Positions 9,524-18,632 of a stretch of 64,000 nucleotides of DNA are shown piece after piece (the stretch's first letter is position 1; every line of letters starts with the position of its first letter). A program made the translations under genes and the position numbers. The stretch covers positions 248,001 to 312,000 of the forward strand of contig NZ_CAMPPE010000002.1 of assembly GCF_946893725.1 (NCBI RefSeq), read 5' to 3'. Source of the stretch: Anaerococcus sp. Marseille-Q5996. Lineage in GTDB: Bacteria; Bacillota; Clostridia; Tissierellales; Peptoniphilaceae. The notes below the pieces were generated by a model. The model did not search any database, was not told the DNA's origin, and saw only the letters and a list, made by a program, of their open reading frames with translations.

Positions 9524-9588
9524 GTAAACCGCTCAGTGTGGGTACTGATCACCTAAGCTGGCGAGAATCTAAGAACAAGGAGGAGCCC
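9524..9588 (+). promoter_or_regulatory. L21 ribosomal-protein leader RNA
   Basis: The roughly 65-base leader between the promoter and rplU resembles the conserved Firmicutes L21 leader: GGTACTGATCACC, then CTGGCGAGAATCTAAGAAC, then AAGGAGGAG as ribosome site. It probably lets excess L21 repress its own operon. Assignment rests on remembered motif similarity and position; a covariance-model search was not run. Confidence 0.72.
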
Positions 9589-9903
9589 ATGTACGCAATT
9601 ATCAAAACAGGTGGCAAACAATATAAAGTATCAGAAGGGGACTTAGTAAGAGTTGAAAAACTTCCTTACGAAGTTGGCGAAACTGTTGAATTTGATGAAG
9701 TACTATTAGTTGCTAATGATAGCGATGTAAAAGTTGGAGCACCAACTGTAGAAAACGCTAAAGTTTCTGCAACAGTAGAAGATCAAAACAAAGACAAAAA
9801 AATTGTAGTTTTCAAATACAAACCTAAAAAAATGTATAGAAAAAAACAAGGTCACAGACAACCTTATACTTTAGTTAAAATTGATAGCATCTCTGCTAAC
9901 TAA
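9589..9903 (+). CDS. rplU: 50S ribosomal protein L21
   Basis: 104-aa ribosomal protein starting [25 protein letters not shown], with the C-terminal [11 protein letters not shown] signature. The frame is open back to a GTG at 9538, but those residues fall in the leader RNA. The ATG at 9589 follows a strong AAGGAGGAG site and matches the family start. It is the first gene of rplU-prp-rpmA and the prp start overlaps its stop by one base. Confidence 0.98.
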   Translation: MYAIIKTGGKQYKVSEGDLVRVEKLPYEVGETVEFDEVLLVANDSDVKVGAPTVENAKVSATVEDQNKDKKIVVFKYKPKKMYRKKQGHRQPYTLVKIDSISAN

Positions 9904-10214
9904 TGATTAAAGTAAATTTAATCTATAACAAAGACATTTTCAAAGGATTTGAAATTACTGGCCATGCAGACTATGATGAACACGGTAAAGATATAGTTTG
10001 CGCAGCAGTATCTATGCTAGCTTATACAACTGTAAATTCTCTTGATAGTTACGATTATGAGGTAGAATTTAGTGATGATGAAGAAACTATGAAACTATTA
10101 GTAGAAAATCCATCTCACGATTCAGAAGTAATTTTAAATACTTTTAGCACAGGTATTTGGACACTAACACAAAGTTATAGTGACTTTGTAGAAGCTTACA
10201 AAACTATAATATAA
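9903..10214 (+). CDS. prp: Ribosomal-processing cysteine protease Prp
   Basis: 103-aa cysteine protease that trims the N-terminal extension of L27 in Firmicutes. The catalytic His is in TGHADYDEHGKDIVCAAVS (His near residue 21) and the catalytic Cys is in the same segment (near 33). It sits between rplU and rpmA, and the L27 encoded 10 bases downstream has the extension it would cleave. Identity is firm from motif and context. Confidence 0.94.
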   Translation: MIKVNLIYNKDIFKGFEITGHADYDEHGKDIVCAAVSMLAYTTVNSLDSYDYEVEFSDDEETMKLLVENPSHDSEVILNTFSTGIWTLTQSYSDFVEAYKTII

Positions 10215-10224
10215 GGAGATATAA

Positions 10225-10518
10225 ATGATTTTAAATATTAACTTACAAAGATTTTCTAGTAAAAAAGGGGTATCTTCTTCTAAAAACGGTAGAGATTCAG
10301 AAAGCAAAAGACTTGGTACAAAAAGAGCTGATGGTCAATTTGTAAATGCTGGAACAATCATCGTTAGACAAAGAGGAACAAAAATTCACCCAGGTAACAA
10401 TGTTAAAAGAGGTGGAGATGATACTCTATACGCATCATGCGAAGGAATTGTAAAATTTGAAAGAAAAGGACGCGACAGAAAACAAGTTTCTGTTTATCCA
10501 AAACAAGATATAGCTTAA
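10225..10518 (+). CDS. rpmA: 50S ribosomal protein L27 with cleavable N-terminus
   Basis: 97-aa L27. It begins [16 protein letters not shown] rather than directly at SKKG. LNLQRF-S matches the Prp cleavage pattern (LNLQFF-A in S. aureus), so cleavage after Phe10 would give the mature [21 protein letters not shown] end. The body carries [15 protein letters not shown] and [12 protein letters not shown] good AAGGAGA ribosome site precedes the ATG. It is the last gene of the operon, followed by a strong terminator. Confidence 0.98.
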   Translation: MILNINLQRFSSKKGVSSSKNGRDSESKRLGTKRADGQFVNAGTIIVRQRGTKIHPGNNVKRGGDDTLYASCEGIVKFERKGRDRKQVSVYPKQDIA

Positions 10519-10523
10519 AAAAT

Positions 10524-10552
10524 AAAGTCTGCCTTTTCGGCAGACTTTTTTT
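10524..10552 (+). terminator. Intrinsic terminator of rplU-prp-rpmA
   Basis: 10-bp stem AAAGTCTGCC (10524-10533) / GGCAGACTTT (10539-10548) with loop TTTTC and a T-run. Confidence 0.93.
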
Positions 10553-10571
10553 CATATGAAAGGAAATTTGT

Positions 10572-11852
10572 ATGATAGATTTTGCAAAAATAAGTCTAAA
10601 GGCAGGAGATGGCGGCAATGGAGCTGTAGCTTGGAGACGTGAAAAATATGAACCAACTGGTGGGCCTGCAGGTGGTGACGGGGGAGATGGAGGTAGCATA
10701 ATAATAAAAGCTACTAGAAACCTATCCACTCTTGATGATTTTAAATACAAAACTAAATATAAGGCTGAAAATGGAGAACCAGGTGGAAAATCCAAAAAAT
10801 TCGGTAAAAAAGGCGAAAATTTAATATTAAAAGTCCCAGTTGGAACCATCTTAAGAGAAGCTGAAACCAATACAATTATAAAAGATTTTAAAATTGACAA
10901 TGAAGAGTTTGTGATTGCTAAAGGTGGTAAAGGGGGTAGGGGTAATGTTCACTTTAAAAACTCTATTCGTCAAGCACCAAGATTTGCAGAAAACGGAAAA
11001 AAAGGTCAAGAAATTGATCTTGTTATGGAATTAAAGGTTCTAGCTGATGTCGGTTTAGTAGGTTTGCCAAATGTTGGTAAATCAACATTAATTTCTGTAA
11101 TTACATCTGCAAAACCAAAAATTGCAAATTATCATTTTACAACTCTTGATCCAAACCTTGGAGTAGTAAATATTGATAATGAAAGATCATTTATAGTAGC
11201 TGATATACCAGGTTTAATTGAAGGAGCTAACGAAGGTCAAGGCTTAGGTCATGATTTCTTAAAACACATAGAAAGATGTAGGGTATTAGTTCATTTGGTA
11301 GATATATCAGGGATAGAAGGCCGTAATCCTATTGCAGATTTTAGACTTATAAACGAAGAATTGAAACTATACAACGATAAACTTTCTGAAAAGCCTATGA
11401 TTGTAGCCTTAAATAAATCTGATCTAGACTTTAATGAAAATGCTTCAAAATTCATAGAGGAATTTAAGGATGAATATCAAATTTTTAAAATTTCTGCAGC
11501 AACAACAGATGGAATTAAGAATTTACTAGATGCAACTTACGATTTACTACTAGAATCTGAAGAATCCCAATACGATTTAATAGAAAATATTGATGAAAAC
11601 TTCCTTGAAGAATATTATAATAAAGAAATTGAATATGACCTTCAATTTGCAAAAGACAATGAAATTTTTGTTGTTTTTGGTAAAAGAATAGATAACCTTC
11701 TTGAGAGGGTAAATTTAGAAGACTATGATTCTAGAATGTATTTTGAAAGTAAACTTAGAGAAATGGAAGTTTTTGATAAATTAAAAGAAATGGGAATAGA
11801 AGAAGGAGATAGTGTTGCAGTGGGTGACATTGTCTTTGAATATTACGAATAG
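10572..11852 (+). CDS. obgE: GTPase ObgE/CgtA
   Basis: Large-subunit assembly and stress GTPase. The glycine-rich Obg fold is at residues 1-~158 (KAGDGGNGAVAWRREKYEPTGGPAGGDGG). The GTPase domain has GLPNVGKST (near 165), DIPGLIEGA (near 212) and NKSD (near 282). A C-terminal OCT domain covers ~345-426. Length 426 aa is typical. It has an AAAGGAAA ribosome site and lies 19 bases after the rpmA terminator. It leads a run through yhbY, nadD, yqeK and rsfS. Confidence 0.97.
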   Translation: MIDFAKISLKAGDGGNGAVAWRREKYEPTGGPAGGDGGDGGSIIIKATRNLSTLDDFKYKTKYKAENGEPGGKSKKFGKKGENLILKVPVGTILREAETNTIIKDFKIDNEEFVIAKGGKGGRGNVHFKNSIRQAPRFAENGKKGQEIDLVMELKVLADVGLVGLPNVGKSTLISVITSAKPKIANYHFTTLDPNLGVVNIDNERSFIVADIPGLIEGANEGQGLGHDFLKHIERCRVLVHLVDISGIEGRNPIADFRLINEELKLYNDKLSEKPMIVALNKSDLDFNENASKFIEEFKDEYQIFKISAATTDGIKNLLDATYDLLLESEESQYDLIENIDENFLEEYYNKEIEYDLQFAKDNEIFVVFGKRIDNLLERVNLEDYDSRMYFESKLREMEVFDKLKEMGIEEGDSVAVGDIVFEYYE

Positions 11853-11860
11853 GAGAAAAA

Positions 11861-12145
11861 ATGCTTACAGGTAAACAACGCGCCATGCTTAAAGCTGAAA
11901 GTCATGATTATAAACCGGTAATTAATATTGGAAAATTTTCATTAACTGATGATGTAATCAAAGCGACAGATGAAGCATTGGAAGCACGCGAATTAATTAA
12001 AATAAAGATTTTAAATAATAATATGGATGATCCAAAGGATATATTAAGTGAATTGCTTGATAAATTAAATGCAGAATTTGTTAATCATGTGGGTAATATA
12101 TTTACTATATACAGAAAAAACGATGATAATAAATTTGGACTTTAA
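11861..12145 (+). CDS. yhbY: CRM-domain ribosome assembly RNA-binding protein (YhbY/YqeI)
   Basis: 94-aa single CRM (KH-like) domain protein that binds pre-50S particles. It opens MLTGKQRAMLKAESHDYKPVINIGK and has the ELIKIKILNN segment near residue 43, matching YhbY. The usual GxxG loop is less clear. It sits between obgE and nadD, the same order as yqeI in B. subtilis. Confidence 0.9.
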   Translation: MLTGKQRAMLKAESHDYKPVINIGKFSLTDDVIKATDEALEARELIKIKILNNNMDDPKDILSELLDKLNAEFVNHVGNIFTIYRKNDDNKFGL

Positions 12146-12154
12146 AGGATAAAA

Positions 12155-12751
12155 ATGAAAATAGGACTTTACGGCGGAACTTTTGACCCTATTCATGTCG
12201 GACATCTGATTGTTATGGAAAACACACTTAATTTTATGGACTTAGATAAAATAATTGTACTTCCAAGCTCCAATCCGCCACATAAGCAAAACAAGAAAAA
12301 GACTGACACAAAAATCAGAATTCAGATGGTAGAAGCTGCTATCAAAGACAATGATAAATTAATGTTATCGACATACGAAGCAAATGATAATAGTGTAAAA
12401 TATACTCATCAAACCTTGGACTATTTTAAGAAAAAATATCCAGAACATGAGTTTTATTACATTATGGGTGAGGATTCATTTATGACTATTGATTCATGGC
12501 GAAACTATGAAAAAATCTTAAATGAAAATCTAATTGTTTTTGCTAGAACTTGTATCGATGAGAATAGCGACTTAGTAAAAAAAGTTGAATTAATAAAGAA
12601 GGACAATTCTAAAATTTACCTCATTGATAATTTAAATATCAATATTTCATCTACCTTAATACGTAATTTGGTTAAAGATAATAAAAGTATAAAATATCTA
12701 GTTACCGACCCTGTTAAAAAAATAATAGAGGAGTACAACTTATATGTTTAA
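12155..12751 (+). CDS. nadD: Nicotinate-nucleotide adenylyltransferase
   Basis: Makes deamido-NAD from nicotinate mononucleotide and ATP. The nucleotidyltransferase motif GGTFDPIHVGHLIV is at residues 6-19 and ISSTLIR near residue 167. 198 aa is typical. It overlaps yqeK by 8 bases, the conserved Firmicutes arrangement. Confidence 0.96.
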   Translation: MKIGLYGGTFDPIHVGHLIVMENTLNFMDLDKIIVLPSSNPPHKQNKKKTDTKIRIQMVEAAIKDNDKLMLSTYEANDNSVKYTHQTLDYFKKKYPEHEFYYIMGEDSFMTIDSWRNYEKILNENLIVFARTCIDENSDLVKKVELIKKDNSKIYLIDNLNINISSTLIRNLVKDNKSIKYLVTDPVKKIIEEYNLYV

Positions 12752-13298
12752 TCTTGATTTATGGGAAGACAAATTGTTAAGCGATATCGGTGAAAAAAGA
12801 TATAAACACTGCATAAGAGTTATGGAAACTGCTCTAGAATTAAATAATAACATCGATATTGATAAAGTTAAAAGTGCTGCAATTTTACATGATTGCGCCA
12901 AATACAACGAAGAAAAATACTTAAAATTATATGGGGAAAGTATTGAAAACTATCAATTACAATATAAGGCTGTTTTGCATTCATTTTTAGGAGCAGAAGT
13001 TGCAAAAAAAGAGTATAATATAAATGATACTGAAGTATTGGATGCGATTAGATATCACACAACTGCAAAGGCTGATATGTCAGATTTAGAAAAAATAATA
13101 TATTTAGCTGATGCTATTGAACCAAAAAGAGATTATCCAGGCGTAAATCAATTAAGAAAATTATCAAAAGAAAATCTAAATGAAGCGATAATCTTTTCTT
13201 TAAACCACAATATAAATTTTATTATTGAAAAAAATGATTTAATTCATCCACTTACAATTGAAGCAAGAAATTTCTTAATTAAGGAGAAAAATGAATAA
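12744..13298 (+). CDS. yqeK: HD-domain hydrolase YqeK
   Basis: 184-aa HD protein. Family members hydrolyse diadenosine tetraphosphate. Metal-binding residues are visible as KHCIRV (near 20), AAILHDCAKY (near 46), HSFLGAEVA (near 78) and IRYHTT (near 105). It overlaps nadD and rsfS by 8 bases each, keeping the nadD-yqeK-rsfS order. Confidence 0.93.
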   Translation: MFNLDLWEDKLLSDIGEKRYKHCIRVMETALELNNNIDIDKVKSAAILHDCAKYNEEKYLKLYGESIENYQLQYKAVLHSFLGAEVAKKEYNINDTEVLDAIRYHTTAKADMSDLEKIIYLADAIEPKRDYPGVNQLRKLSKENLNEAIIFSLNHNINFIIEKNDLIHPLTIEARNFLIKEKNE

Positions 13299-13599
13299 AT
13301 TAGATATTATATTAAAAGTTTTGGATGATAGAAAAGCAGAAGATGTAAATGTCTTAGAACTTAAAGACTCATCAATAGCTGATACTTTTGTTATAGCTAC
13401 AGGTACATCTGTTATCCAAACCAAGGCTTTGGCTGACTATATAGAAGAAAAACTAGAAGAAAATGGTTTTACACTTTTATCTAAAGAAGGACTTAGAGAA
13501 GGCGAATGGATTCTGATGGATGCAGATGATATCATAATCCATATTTTCACTCAACGACAAAGAGAATTTTACGGTATAGATGATTTATGGGAAGAGTAA
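13291..13599 (+). CDS. rsfS: Ribosomal silencing factor RsfS
   Basis: 102-aa protein that binds L14 and blocks subunit joining on starvation. VLELKDSSIADTFVIATGTSVIQTKALADYI and the C-terminal EGEWILMDADDIIIHIFTQRQREFYGIDDLW are the family signature. The ribosome site AAGGAGAA lies inside the end of yqeK. Confidence 0.95.
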   Translation: MNKLDIILKVLDDRKAEDVNVLELKDSSIADTFVIATGTSVIQTKALADYIEEKLEENGFTLLSKEGLREGEWILMDADDIIIHIFTQRQREFYGIDDLWEE

Positions 13600-13629
13600 T
13601 CTTTTTATAAATCTTTTGGTATCACAGTA

Positions 13630-14253
13630 ATGGAAAGTAAGAATAAAGATAAAATTATAATAGGTTTAATTATTGCCCTTGCAGTAGTTTTAGGGAATAA
13701 TTTTGTAAATGATAAATCTCCTGATTTACTTGATAATAAGGTTTCTTTACTAGAAAGTGAAGATGATTTTAATATTGAAAGTATTGATGAAAATAAAGCC
13801 CAACAAAGTGAGGATATAAAAGTACATATAAGTGGCCAAATAAATAGAGAAGGCGTCTATGAGGTAAAAGAAGGAGACAGACTTGACGATTTGATAAAGC
13901 AAGCTGGTGGTCTAAGTCCAGATGCAGATAGTAATTCTCTAAATTTGGCAATGAAACTAGAAGATCAGATGAAAATCTACATACCTAATAAAAATGAAAT
14001 TTTAAATGAAAATTCTACAAATACTGATCAATTAGTTTCAAAGCCGGATTCTATATCTGAAAATGGGAAAATAAATATAAATACAGCTAGCAAAGAAGAG
14101 CTAATGACACTGCCAAACATAGGAGATAAAAGAGCTCAAGCTATAATAGAATATAGAGATACCAAAAAATTTGAAACAATTGAAGAAATAAAAAATGTAA
14201 CTGGCATTGGCGAAAAATTTTACCAAGCCATGCAAGATTTAATAACAGTATAG
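13630..14253 (+). CDS. ComEA-like membrane-anchored helix-hairpin-helix DNA-binding protein
   Basis: 207-aa protein. An N-terminal membrane segment (residues ~7-26, IIIGLIIALAVVLGNNF) anchors it. An SLBB domain spans ~65-125 (VHISGQINREGVYEVKEGDRLDDLIKQAGG). A helix-hairpin-helix pair closes it (ININTASKEELMTLPNIGDKRAQAIIEYR, ~145-207). This matches the ComEA DNA receptor of competence. No ribosome site is evident before the ATG. comEB/comEC are not adjacent, so a role in DNA uptake is only inferred. Confidence 0.87.
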   Translation: MESKNKDKIIIGLIIALAVVLGNNFVNDKSPDLLDNKVSLLESEDDFNIESIDENKAQQSEDIKVHISGQINREGVYEVKEGDRLDDLIKQAGGLSPDADSNSLNLAMKLEDQMKIYIPNKNEILNENSTNTDQLVSKPDSISENGKININTASKEELMTLPNIGDKRAQAIIEYRDTKKFETIEEIKNVTGIGEKFYQAMQDLITV

Positions 14254-14261
14254 GTGGTTAA

Positions 14262-14672
14262 ATGAAATTATCAACTAGAAGTAGGTATGGATTAAGGGCT
14301 ATTTGTTACCTAGCTGAGCATGAGGAGAAGGGTTATATACCAGTATCTGAAATTGCCGAAAAATTAAGCCTTTCGGAAAATTACCTTGAGCAATTAATTA
14401 GAATATTAAAAAACGAACAATTAGTTGAATCCATTAGAGGACCAAAAGGTGGATATAGGTTAACAAGAAATCCAGATAAAATAACAGTTGGAGAAGTTAT
14501 AAGAGTTTTGGAAGGCAACTGGAATGTTACAGGATGCTATCAAGATGGACATTGCGATGATAAGTGTAATGCTTATTTTGCTTTTTATAAAATAGATGAA
14601 GCGATAAATGATACAATTGATTCCATAACTTTAGATGTAATTTTAAATAACAGACTTGAGGTAAATAAATGA
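14262..14672 (+). CDS. Rrf2-family transcription regulator with three-cysteine cluster site
   Basis: 136-aa winged-helix regulator. MKLSTRSRYGLRAICYLAEH and LSENYLEQLIRILKNEQLVESIRGPKGGY are the Rrf2 DNA-binding domain. Cys-x5-Cys-x3-Cys near residues 90-100 (GCYQDGHCDDKC) resembles the IscR Fe-S ligand loop with different spacing. In many clostridia an Rrf2 gene precedes iscS, iscU and alaS. Here alaS follows directly (4-base overlap) and no isc genes intervene. Its targets are unknown; an Fe-S or cysteine sensor is the likeliest role. Confidence 0.9.
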   Translation: MKLSTRSRYGLRAICYLAEHEEKGYIPVSEIAEKLSLSENYLEQLIRILKNEQLVESIRGPKGGYRLTRNPDKITVGEVIRVLEGNWNVTGCYQDGHCDDKCNAYFAFYKIDEAINDTIDSITLDVILNNRLEVNK

Positions 14673-17284
14673 AAAATTTAGGAATGAATGATCTTAGAAA
14701 AGCATATATTGATTTTTTTGGAGATGAAAAAGGACATACTATATTAAAATCTTTCCCATTAATCCCCCAGGATGATGAATCTTTATTGTTAATAAATGCA
14801 GGTATGGCTCCACTAAAACAATATTTTACTGGTGAAAAGAAAATGAAAAATAATAGAGCAACATCTTCACAAAGATGTGTTAGAACCGGTGATATTGAAA
14901 GAGTAGGAAAAACTGAACGTCATGGAACATACTTTGAAATGCTTGGGAATTTTTCATTTGGTGATTACTTTAAGAGAGAAGCTATTACTTGGGCTTACGA
15001 ATTTTTGACAGGTAAACTAGAAATTGCTCAAGAGGATTTGTGGGTCACAGTGTATTATGAGGATGAAGAAGCTTATAATATATGGAAAGATGAAATTGGC
15101 ATCAACCCTGATAGAATTTTAAAACAAGATAAAGACGAAAATTTCTGGGAGTTAGAGGTAGGTCCATGTGGTCCATGTTCAGAAATTTATGTAGACAGGG
15201 GAGCTCATAGAGCTATTGATGAAAATGATAATGCTCCTGGAAATGATAATTCAGATAGATTTCTTGAAGTTTGGAACTTAGTATTTACTCAGTTTAATAG
15301 AGATATTGAAGGTAACTATACTCCACTTGCTCATCCAAATATAGATACTGGTATGGGTCTTGAAAGAATTGCTATGATCCTACAGGAAAAAGACAATATT
15401 TTTGAAATTGATGTTAACCAAGACATTATTTCTGAAATTGAAAGAGTATCAGGGGTAAAATACAAAGCTGATAATAAATCTGACGTATCTATAAGAGTTA
15501 TTGCAGACCATGCAAAAGCTATGACATTCTTAGTATCTGATGGTGTCATACCATCTAATGAAAAACGTGGTTATGTTTTAAGAAGACTTATTAGACGTGC
15601 ATATAGACATGGTAAATTGTTGGGTATTGAAGGCGAATTTTTATCTAAAATAGTTTCTGAAGTTATTGAAGCTTACAAAGTAGAATATGAAGAACTTATA
15701 TATAACAAAGATAATATAATAAAAGTAATTACTGAAGAAGAGGACAGATTCCAACACACTATTGATTCAGGGCTAGAAAGATTGAATTCATTAATTGATG
15801 ATATGAAAAGTAATGGTCAAACTGTCCTTGATGGAAGTGAAGCATTTAAACTCTACGATACTTATGGATTCCCACTTGATCTTACCAAAGAAATTTTAAA
15901 TGAAGAAGATTTTGATTTGGACGAAGCTAAATTTAATGAAGAAATGGAAAATCAAAGAGAATTAGCTCGAAATGCTCGTAAATCTGACTCTGGTTGGTCA
16001 CTAGATAATATCATTACAGATGGAATTAATCCCACAGAATTTATAGGATATGATATTTTAAGCACTGAAGCTCAAATTACAAAAATATTTGATGAAAGTG
16101 AATCTAAACAATCGCTAAATGAAGGTCAAAGTGGTATAGTAGTTTCCGATAAGACTTCATTTTATGCTCAAGGTGGTGGCCAAGTAGCTGATACTGGGTA
16201 TATTTACAATGATAATACAAAAGTAAAAGTAACTGATGTACAAAAGAAAAATGATGTTTACTTCCATACTGTTGAAGTATTAGAAGGAAAAGTTGAAATT
16301 AATCAAACCTATGTCTTTGAAGTAGACAAAGAACGTAGATATGATATAACAAGAAATCACTCAGCAACCCACTTACTTGACCAAGCACTTTGTGATGTAT
16401 TAGGCGATGGTGTTAAACAAGCAGGCTCCTTAGTAGATGAAAATAAACTAAGATTTGATTTTACTTTTAATGAGTCATTAACTGATGAAGAAAAAAGAAA
16501 AATTGAAGATATAGTAAATGAAAAGATTAGAGAACAACTATCAGTTAATAAACAAATTGTTAGTTTCAAAGAATCTCAAGAAATGGGAGCTATAGGATTA
16601 TTTGAAGATAAATACAAAGATAAAGTAAGAGTAGTTTCTATAGGAGATTATTCGATAGAATTATGTGGTGGGTGCCATGTAAATAATTCATCTGAAGTAT
16701 TAATCTTTAAAATAGTATCAGAATCATCTGTATCAGCAGGCGTTCGTAGAATTGAAGCTATTACCGGCAAAAAAGTTTATGAGCTACTACAAAATCAGAA
16801 ACAAGATTTAAATGAAATAGCTGAAAGATTAAATGCAAAACCAAATGCAATTATACAAAAAATAAGCTCATTAAAAGAAGAAATTGAAAATCAAAAAGAT
16901 GAAATTAAGAGATTAAAATCATCATCTAATAAAGATATTTATAAAGATTTAGAGCAATCTATTGAAAATAAAGATAATTTAAATATATTGATTCATAAAT
17001 TTGATAATGCATCAATGGATGAGCTACGTGACTATGAAAATAGATTAAAAAATAGTTTTGATAATCTAATACTTGTATTTGCAAGTGTAGTAGATAATAA
17101 AATAATTTTTACAGTGACTGTTGATGATAATTTAACTGATAGATATGATGCTGGCAAAATCGTTAGAGAAATTAGCCAAATAGCAGGCGGTAATGGCGGA
17201 GGCAAGAAAAATTTTGCTCAAGCTGGAGGAAAAGATATTTCTAAAGTTGACGATGCTTTGAACAAAGCACGTGAAATCATTTAA
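14669..17284 (+). CDS. alaS: Alanyl-tRNA synthetase
   Basis: Charges tRNA-Ala and edits mischarged Ser/Gly. The class II catalytic core is N-terminal ([37 protein letters not shown]). The editing domain has the zinc ligands His564, His568 (HSATH), Cys666 and His670 (CGGCH). The C-terminal Ala-rich/C-Ala domain ends with [17 protein letters not shown]. 871 aa is full length. No T-box leader is possible because it overlaps the Rrf2 gene by 4 bases. Confidence 0.97.
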   Translation: MKNLGMNDLRKAYIDFFGDEKGHTILKSFPLIPQDDESLLLINAGMAPLKQYFTGEKKMKNNRATSSQRCVRTGDIERVGKTERHGTYFEMLGNFSFGDYFKREAITWAYEFLTGKLEIAQEDLWVTVYYEDEEAYNIWKDEIGINPDRILKQDKDENFWELEVGPCGPCSEIYVDRGAHRAIDENDNAPGNDNSDRFLEVWNLVFTQFNRDIEGNYTPLAHPNIDTGMGLERIAMILQEKDNIFEIDVNQDIISEIERVSGVKYKADNKSDVSIRVIADHAKAMTFLVSDGVIPSNEKRGYVLRRLIRRAYRHGKLLGIEGEFLSKIVSEVIEAYKVEYEELIYNKDNIIKVITEEEDRFQHTIDSGLERLNSLIDDMKSNGQTVLDGSEAFKLYDTYGFPLDLTKEILNEEDFDLDEAKFNEEMENQRELARNARKSDSGWSLDNIITDGINPTEFIGYDILSTEAQITKIFDESESKQSLNEGQSGIVVSDKTSFYAQGGGQVADTGYIYNDNTKVKVTDVQKKNDVYFHTVEVLEGKVEINQTYVFEVDKERRYDITRNHSATHLLDQALCDVLGDGVKQAGSLVDENKLRFDFTFNESLTDEEKRKIEDIVNEKIREQLSVNKQIVSFKESQEMGAIGLFEDKYKDKVRVVSIGDYSIELCGGCHVNNSSEVLIFKIVSESSVSAGVRRIEAITGKKVYELLQNQKQDLNEIAERLNAKPNAIIQKISSLKEEIENQKDEIKRLKSSSNKDIYKDLEQSIENKDNLNILIHKFDNASMDELRDYENRLKNSFDNLILVFASVVDNKIIFTVTVDDNLTDRYDAGKIVREISQIAGGNGGGKKNFAQAGGKDISKVDDALNKAREII

Positions 17285-17294
17285 AGGAGTTATT

Positions 17295-17555
17295 ATGACT
17301 GAAAACCATAACTTAAATGAAACAATTGCTTTTAAACCAGAAAGAGAAGATCAAAAAGATATTAGAGAAATCTTAACTACTGTTTATAATTCGCTTGATG
17401 AAAAGGGTTATAAACCATCTAGCCAAATCGTAGGATACTTACTATCAGGCGATCCAACATATATTACTGCTCACAATGGAGCTCGTAAACTAATACGTGC
17501 TGTTGATCGAGATGAAATATTAGAAGAATTATTAAAAAATTATATCAATGACTAG
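17295..17555 (+). CDS. IreB family regulatory phosphoprotein (UPF0297)
   Basis: 86-aa protein whose Enterococcus homologue IreB is phosphorylated by the PASTA kinase IreK and affects cephalosporin resistance. [56 protein letters not shown] is the family core. I chose the ATG at 17295, not 17271, because AAAGGAG lies 5 bases before it and [13 protein letters not shown] fits the family. It sits between alaS and ruvX, a conserved order; the ruvX start overlaps it by 8 bases. Confidence 0.93.
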   Translation: MTENHNLNETIAFKPEREDQKDIREILTTVYNSLDEKGYKPSSQIVGYLLSGDPTYITAHNGARKLIRAVDRDEILEELLKNYIND

Positions 17556-17967
17556 AATAATGGGTCTTGATGTGGGGGATAAAACAATTGGGGTTGCTTT
17601 AAGCGACCCTATGTTTTTGATAGCTAATCCACTAGAAACAATCAAAAGAAAAAAAGCTAGTCTAGATATACAAAGACTTGTAGAAATAATAAATGAAAAT
17701 GATGTAGAAACAATAGTAGTTGGCCTGCCAAAAAATATGAATAACTCTATTGGACCTCAATCTATGAAAGTTATGAGTTTTGTAGATTTATTGAAAAAAC
17801 AAACTGATAAAGAAATCATATATCAAGATGAAAGGATGACAACCTTACAGTCAGAACGAGTTTTAATTGATATGGATGTCAGACGAGAAAATAGAAAAGA
17901 ACATATCGATAAGATAGCTGCCAGCTTCATTCTACAAACATATTTAGACAGGAGAAAGAATGGATAG
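17548..17967 (+). CDS. ruvX: Holliday junction resolvase-like / pre-16S rRNA nuclease YqgF (RuvX)
   Basis: 139-aa RNase H-fold nuclease; the E. coli member processes the 16S rRNA 5' end. The first Asp is in [17 protein letters not shown] (residues 5-21), then [15 protein letters not shown] near 56, DERMTT near 92, and the last acid in [16 protein letters not shown]. It is embedded in alaS-ireB-ruvX-DUF1292-fur with overlaps on both sides. Confidence 0.93.
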   Translation: MTRIMGLDVGDKTIGVALSDPMFLIANPLETIKRKKASLDIQRLVEIINENDVETIVVGLPKNMNNSIGPQSMKVMSFVDLLKKQTDKEIIYQDERMTTLQSERVLIDMDVRRENRKEHIDKIAASFILQTYLDRRKNG

Positions 17968-18202
17968 TATTGTTTTATATGATGAAGATAATAATGAAGT
18001 CGAATTTAATATAATAGATACTTTCGGAGTAGATGACAAAAATTTCTGTGCTTTACAACAAAATGATGATGAATTGATAATGATTATGGAAGTCATTAAT
18101 AACGGAGATGAAGTATTCTTTAAATCAATTGAAAATCAAGAAGAACTAGATGAAATCATTAGTTTGTATGAAGAAATGAAAGAAGAAGATAATGGAAACT
18201 AA
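17960..18202 (+). CDS. DUF1292 protein (YrzB-like)
   Basis: 80-aa acidic protein of unknown function. VLYDEDNNEVEFNIIDTFGVDDKNFCALQQ is typical of DUF1292. The family is commonly encoded right after ruvX in Firmicutes, as here, with 8- and 11-base overlaps to its neighbours. No catalytic motif or membrane segment is visible. Confidence 0.88.
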   Translation: MDSIVLYDEDNNEVEFNIIDTFGVDDKNFCALQQNDDELIMIMEVINNGDEVFFKSIENQEELDEIISLYEEMKEEDNGN

Positions 18203-18620
18203 CGAAATTCGCAAAATTTTTGATGATAATAATCAGAAATTTACGAGGCAAAGAGAAATAATTTTTAATGTACTTAAGGATAGCTCACCAAAGCATGTTA
18301 CACCAGAAGAATTATTTTCAAAGGTGCATGCTGAAAATAAACAGGTAGGGATTGCTACGATTTATAGGACTTTAAATTTATTTGAAGAATTAGGAATTGT
18401 AAACAAACAAGAATTTACCGATCAAGCCTACACTTATGAGCTTATAGATCCTATCAATGATCACCATGATCATATGATTTGCACAAATTGTGGCAAAATT
18501 ATAGAAGATGAATTTTTATCAAAAGAAAAGTTGGCGGATTCATTAAAAGAAAATTATGATTTTGAATTAAAAAATTATTCATTAAGAATTTATGGAATTT
18601 GCTCCGATTGCAGAAAATAA
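18192..18620 (+). CDS. Fur-family metalloregulator
   Basis: 142-aa winged-helix regulator. The DNA-binding domain has KFTRQREIIFNVLKD and VGIATIYRTLNLFEELGIV. The C-terminal dimer domain has two CxxC zinc sites (CTNCGK, CSDC) and an HHDH metal cluster. Where PerR has the oxidised Asp (FDF), this protein has YEL, so the iron-type Fur ligand Glu is present and a peroxide sensor is less likely. Subfamily (Fur versus Zur) is not settled. It is last but three in the alaS-trhP block, 12 bases before rnj. Confidence 0.92.
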   Translation: METNEIRKIFDDNNQKFTRQREIIFNVLKDSSPKHVTPEELFSKVHAENKQVGIATIYRTLNLFEELGIVNKQEFTDQAYTYELIDPINDHHDHMICTNCGKIIEDEFLSKEKLADSLKENYDFELKNYSLRIYGICSDCRK

Positions 18621-18632
18621 TAAGGAGTAAAA

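Noticed and set aside
9538-9588. L21 with a GTG start at 9538
   Set aside because: These bases match the L21 leader RNA, and the ATG at 9589 has the strong ribosome site and the family N-terminus.
10403-10900. 165-codon antisense open frame over rpmA/obgE
   Set aside because: It is the shadow of the glycine-rich Obg domain (proline-rich complement), with no ribosome site and no recognisable domain.
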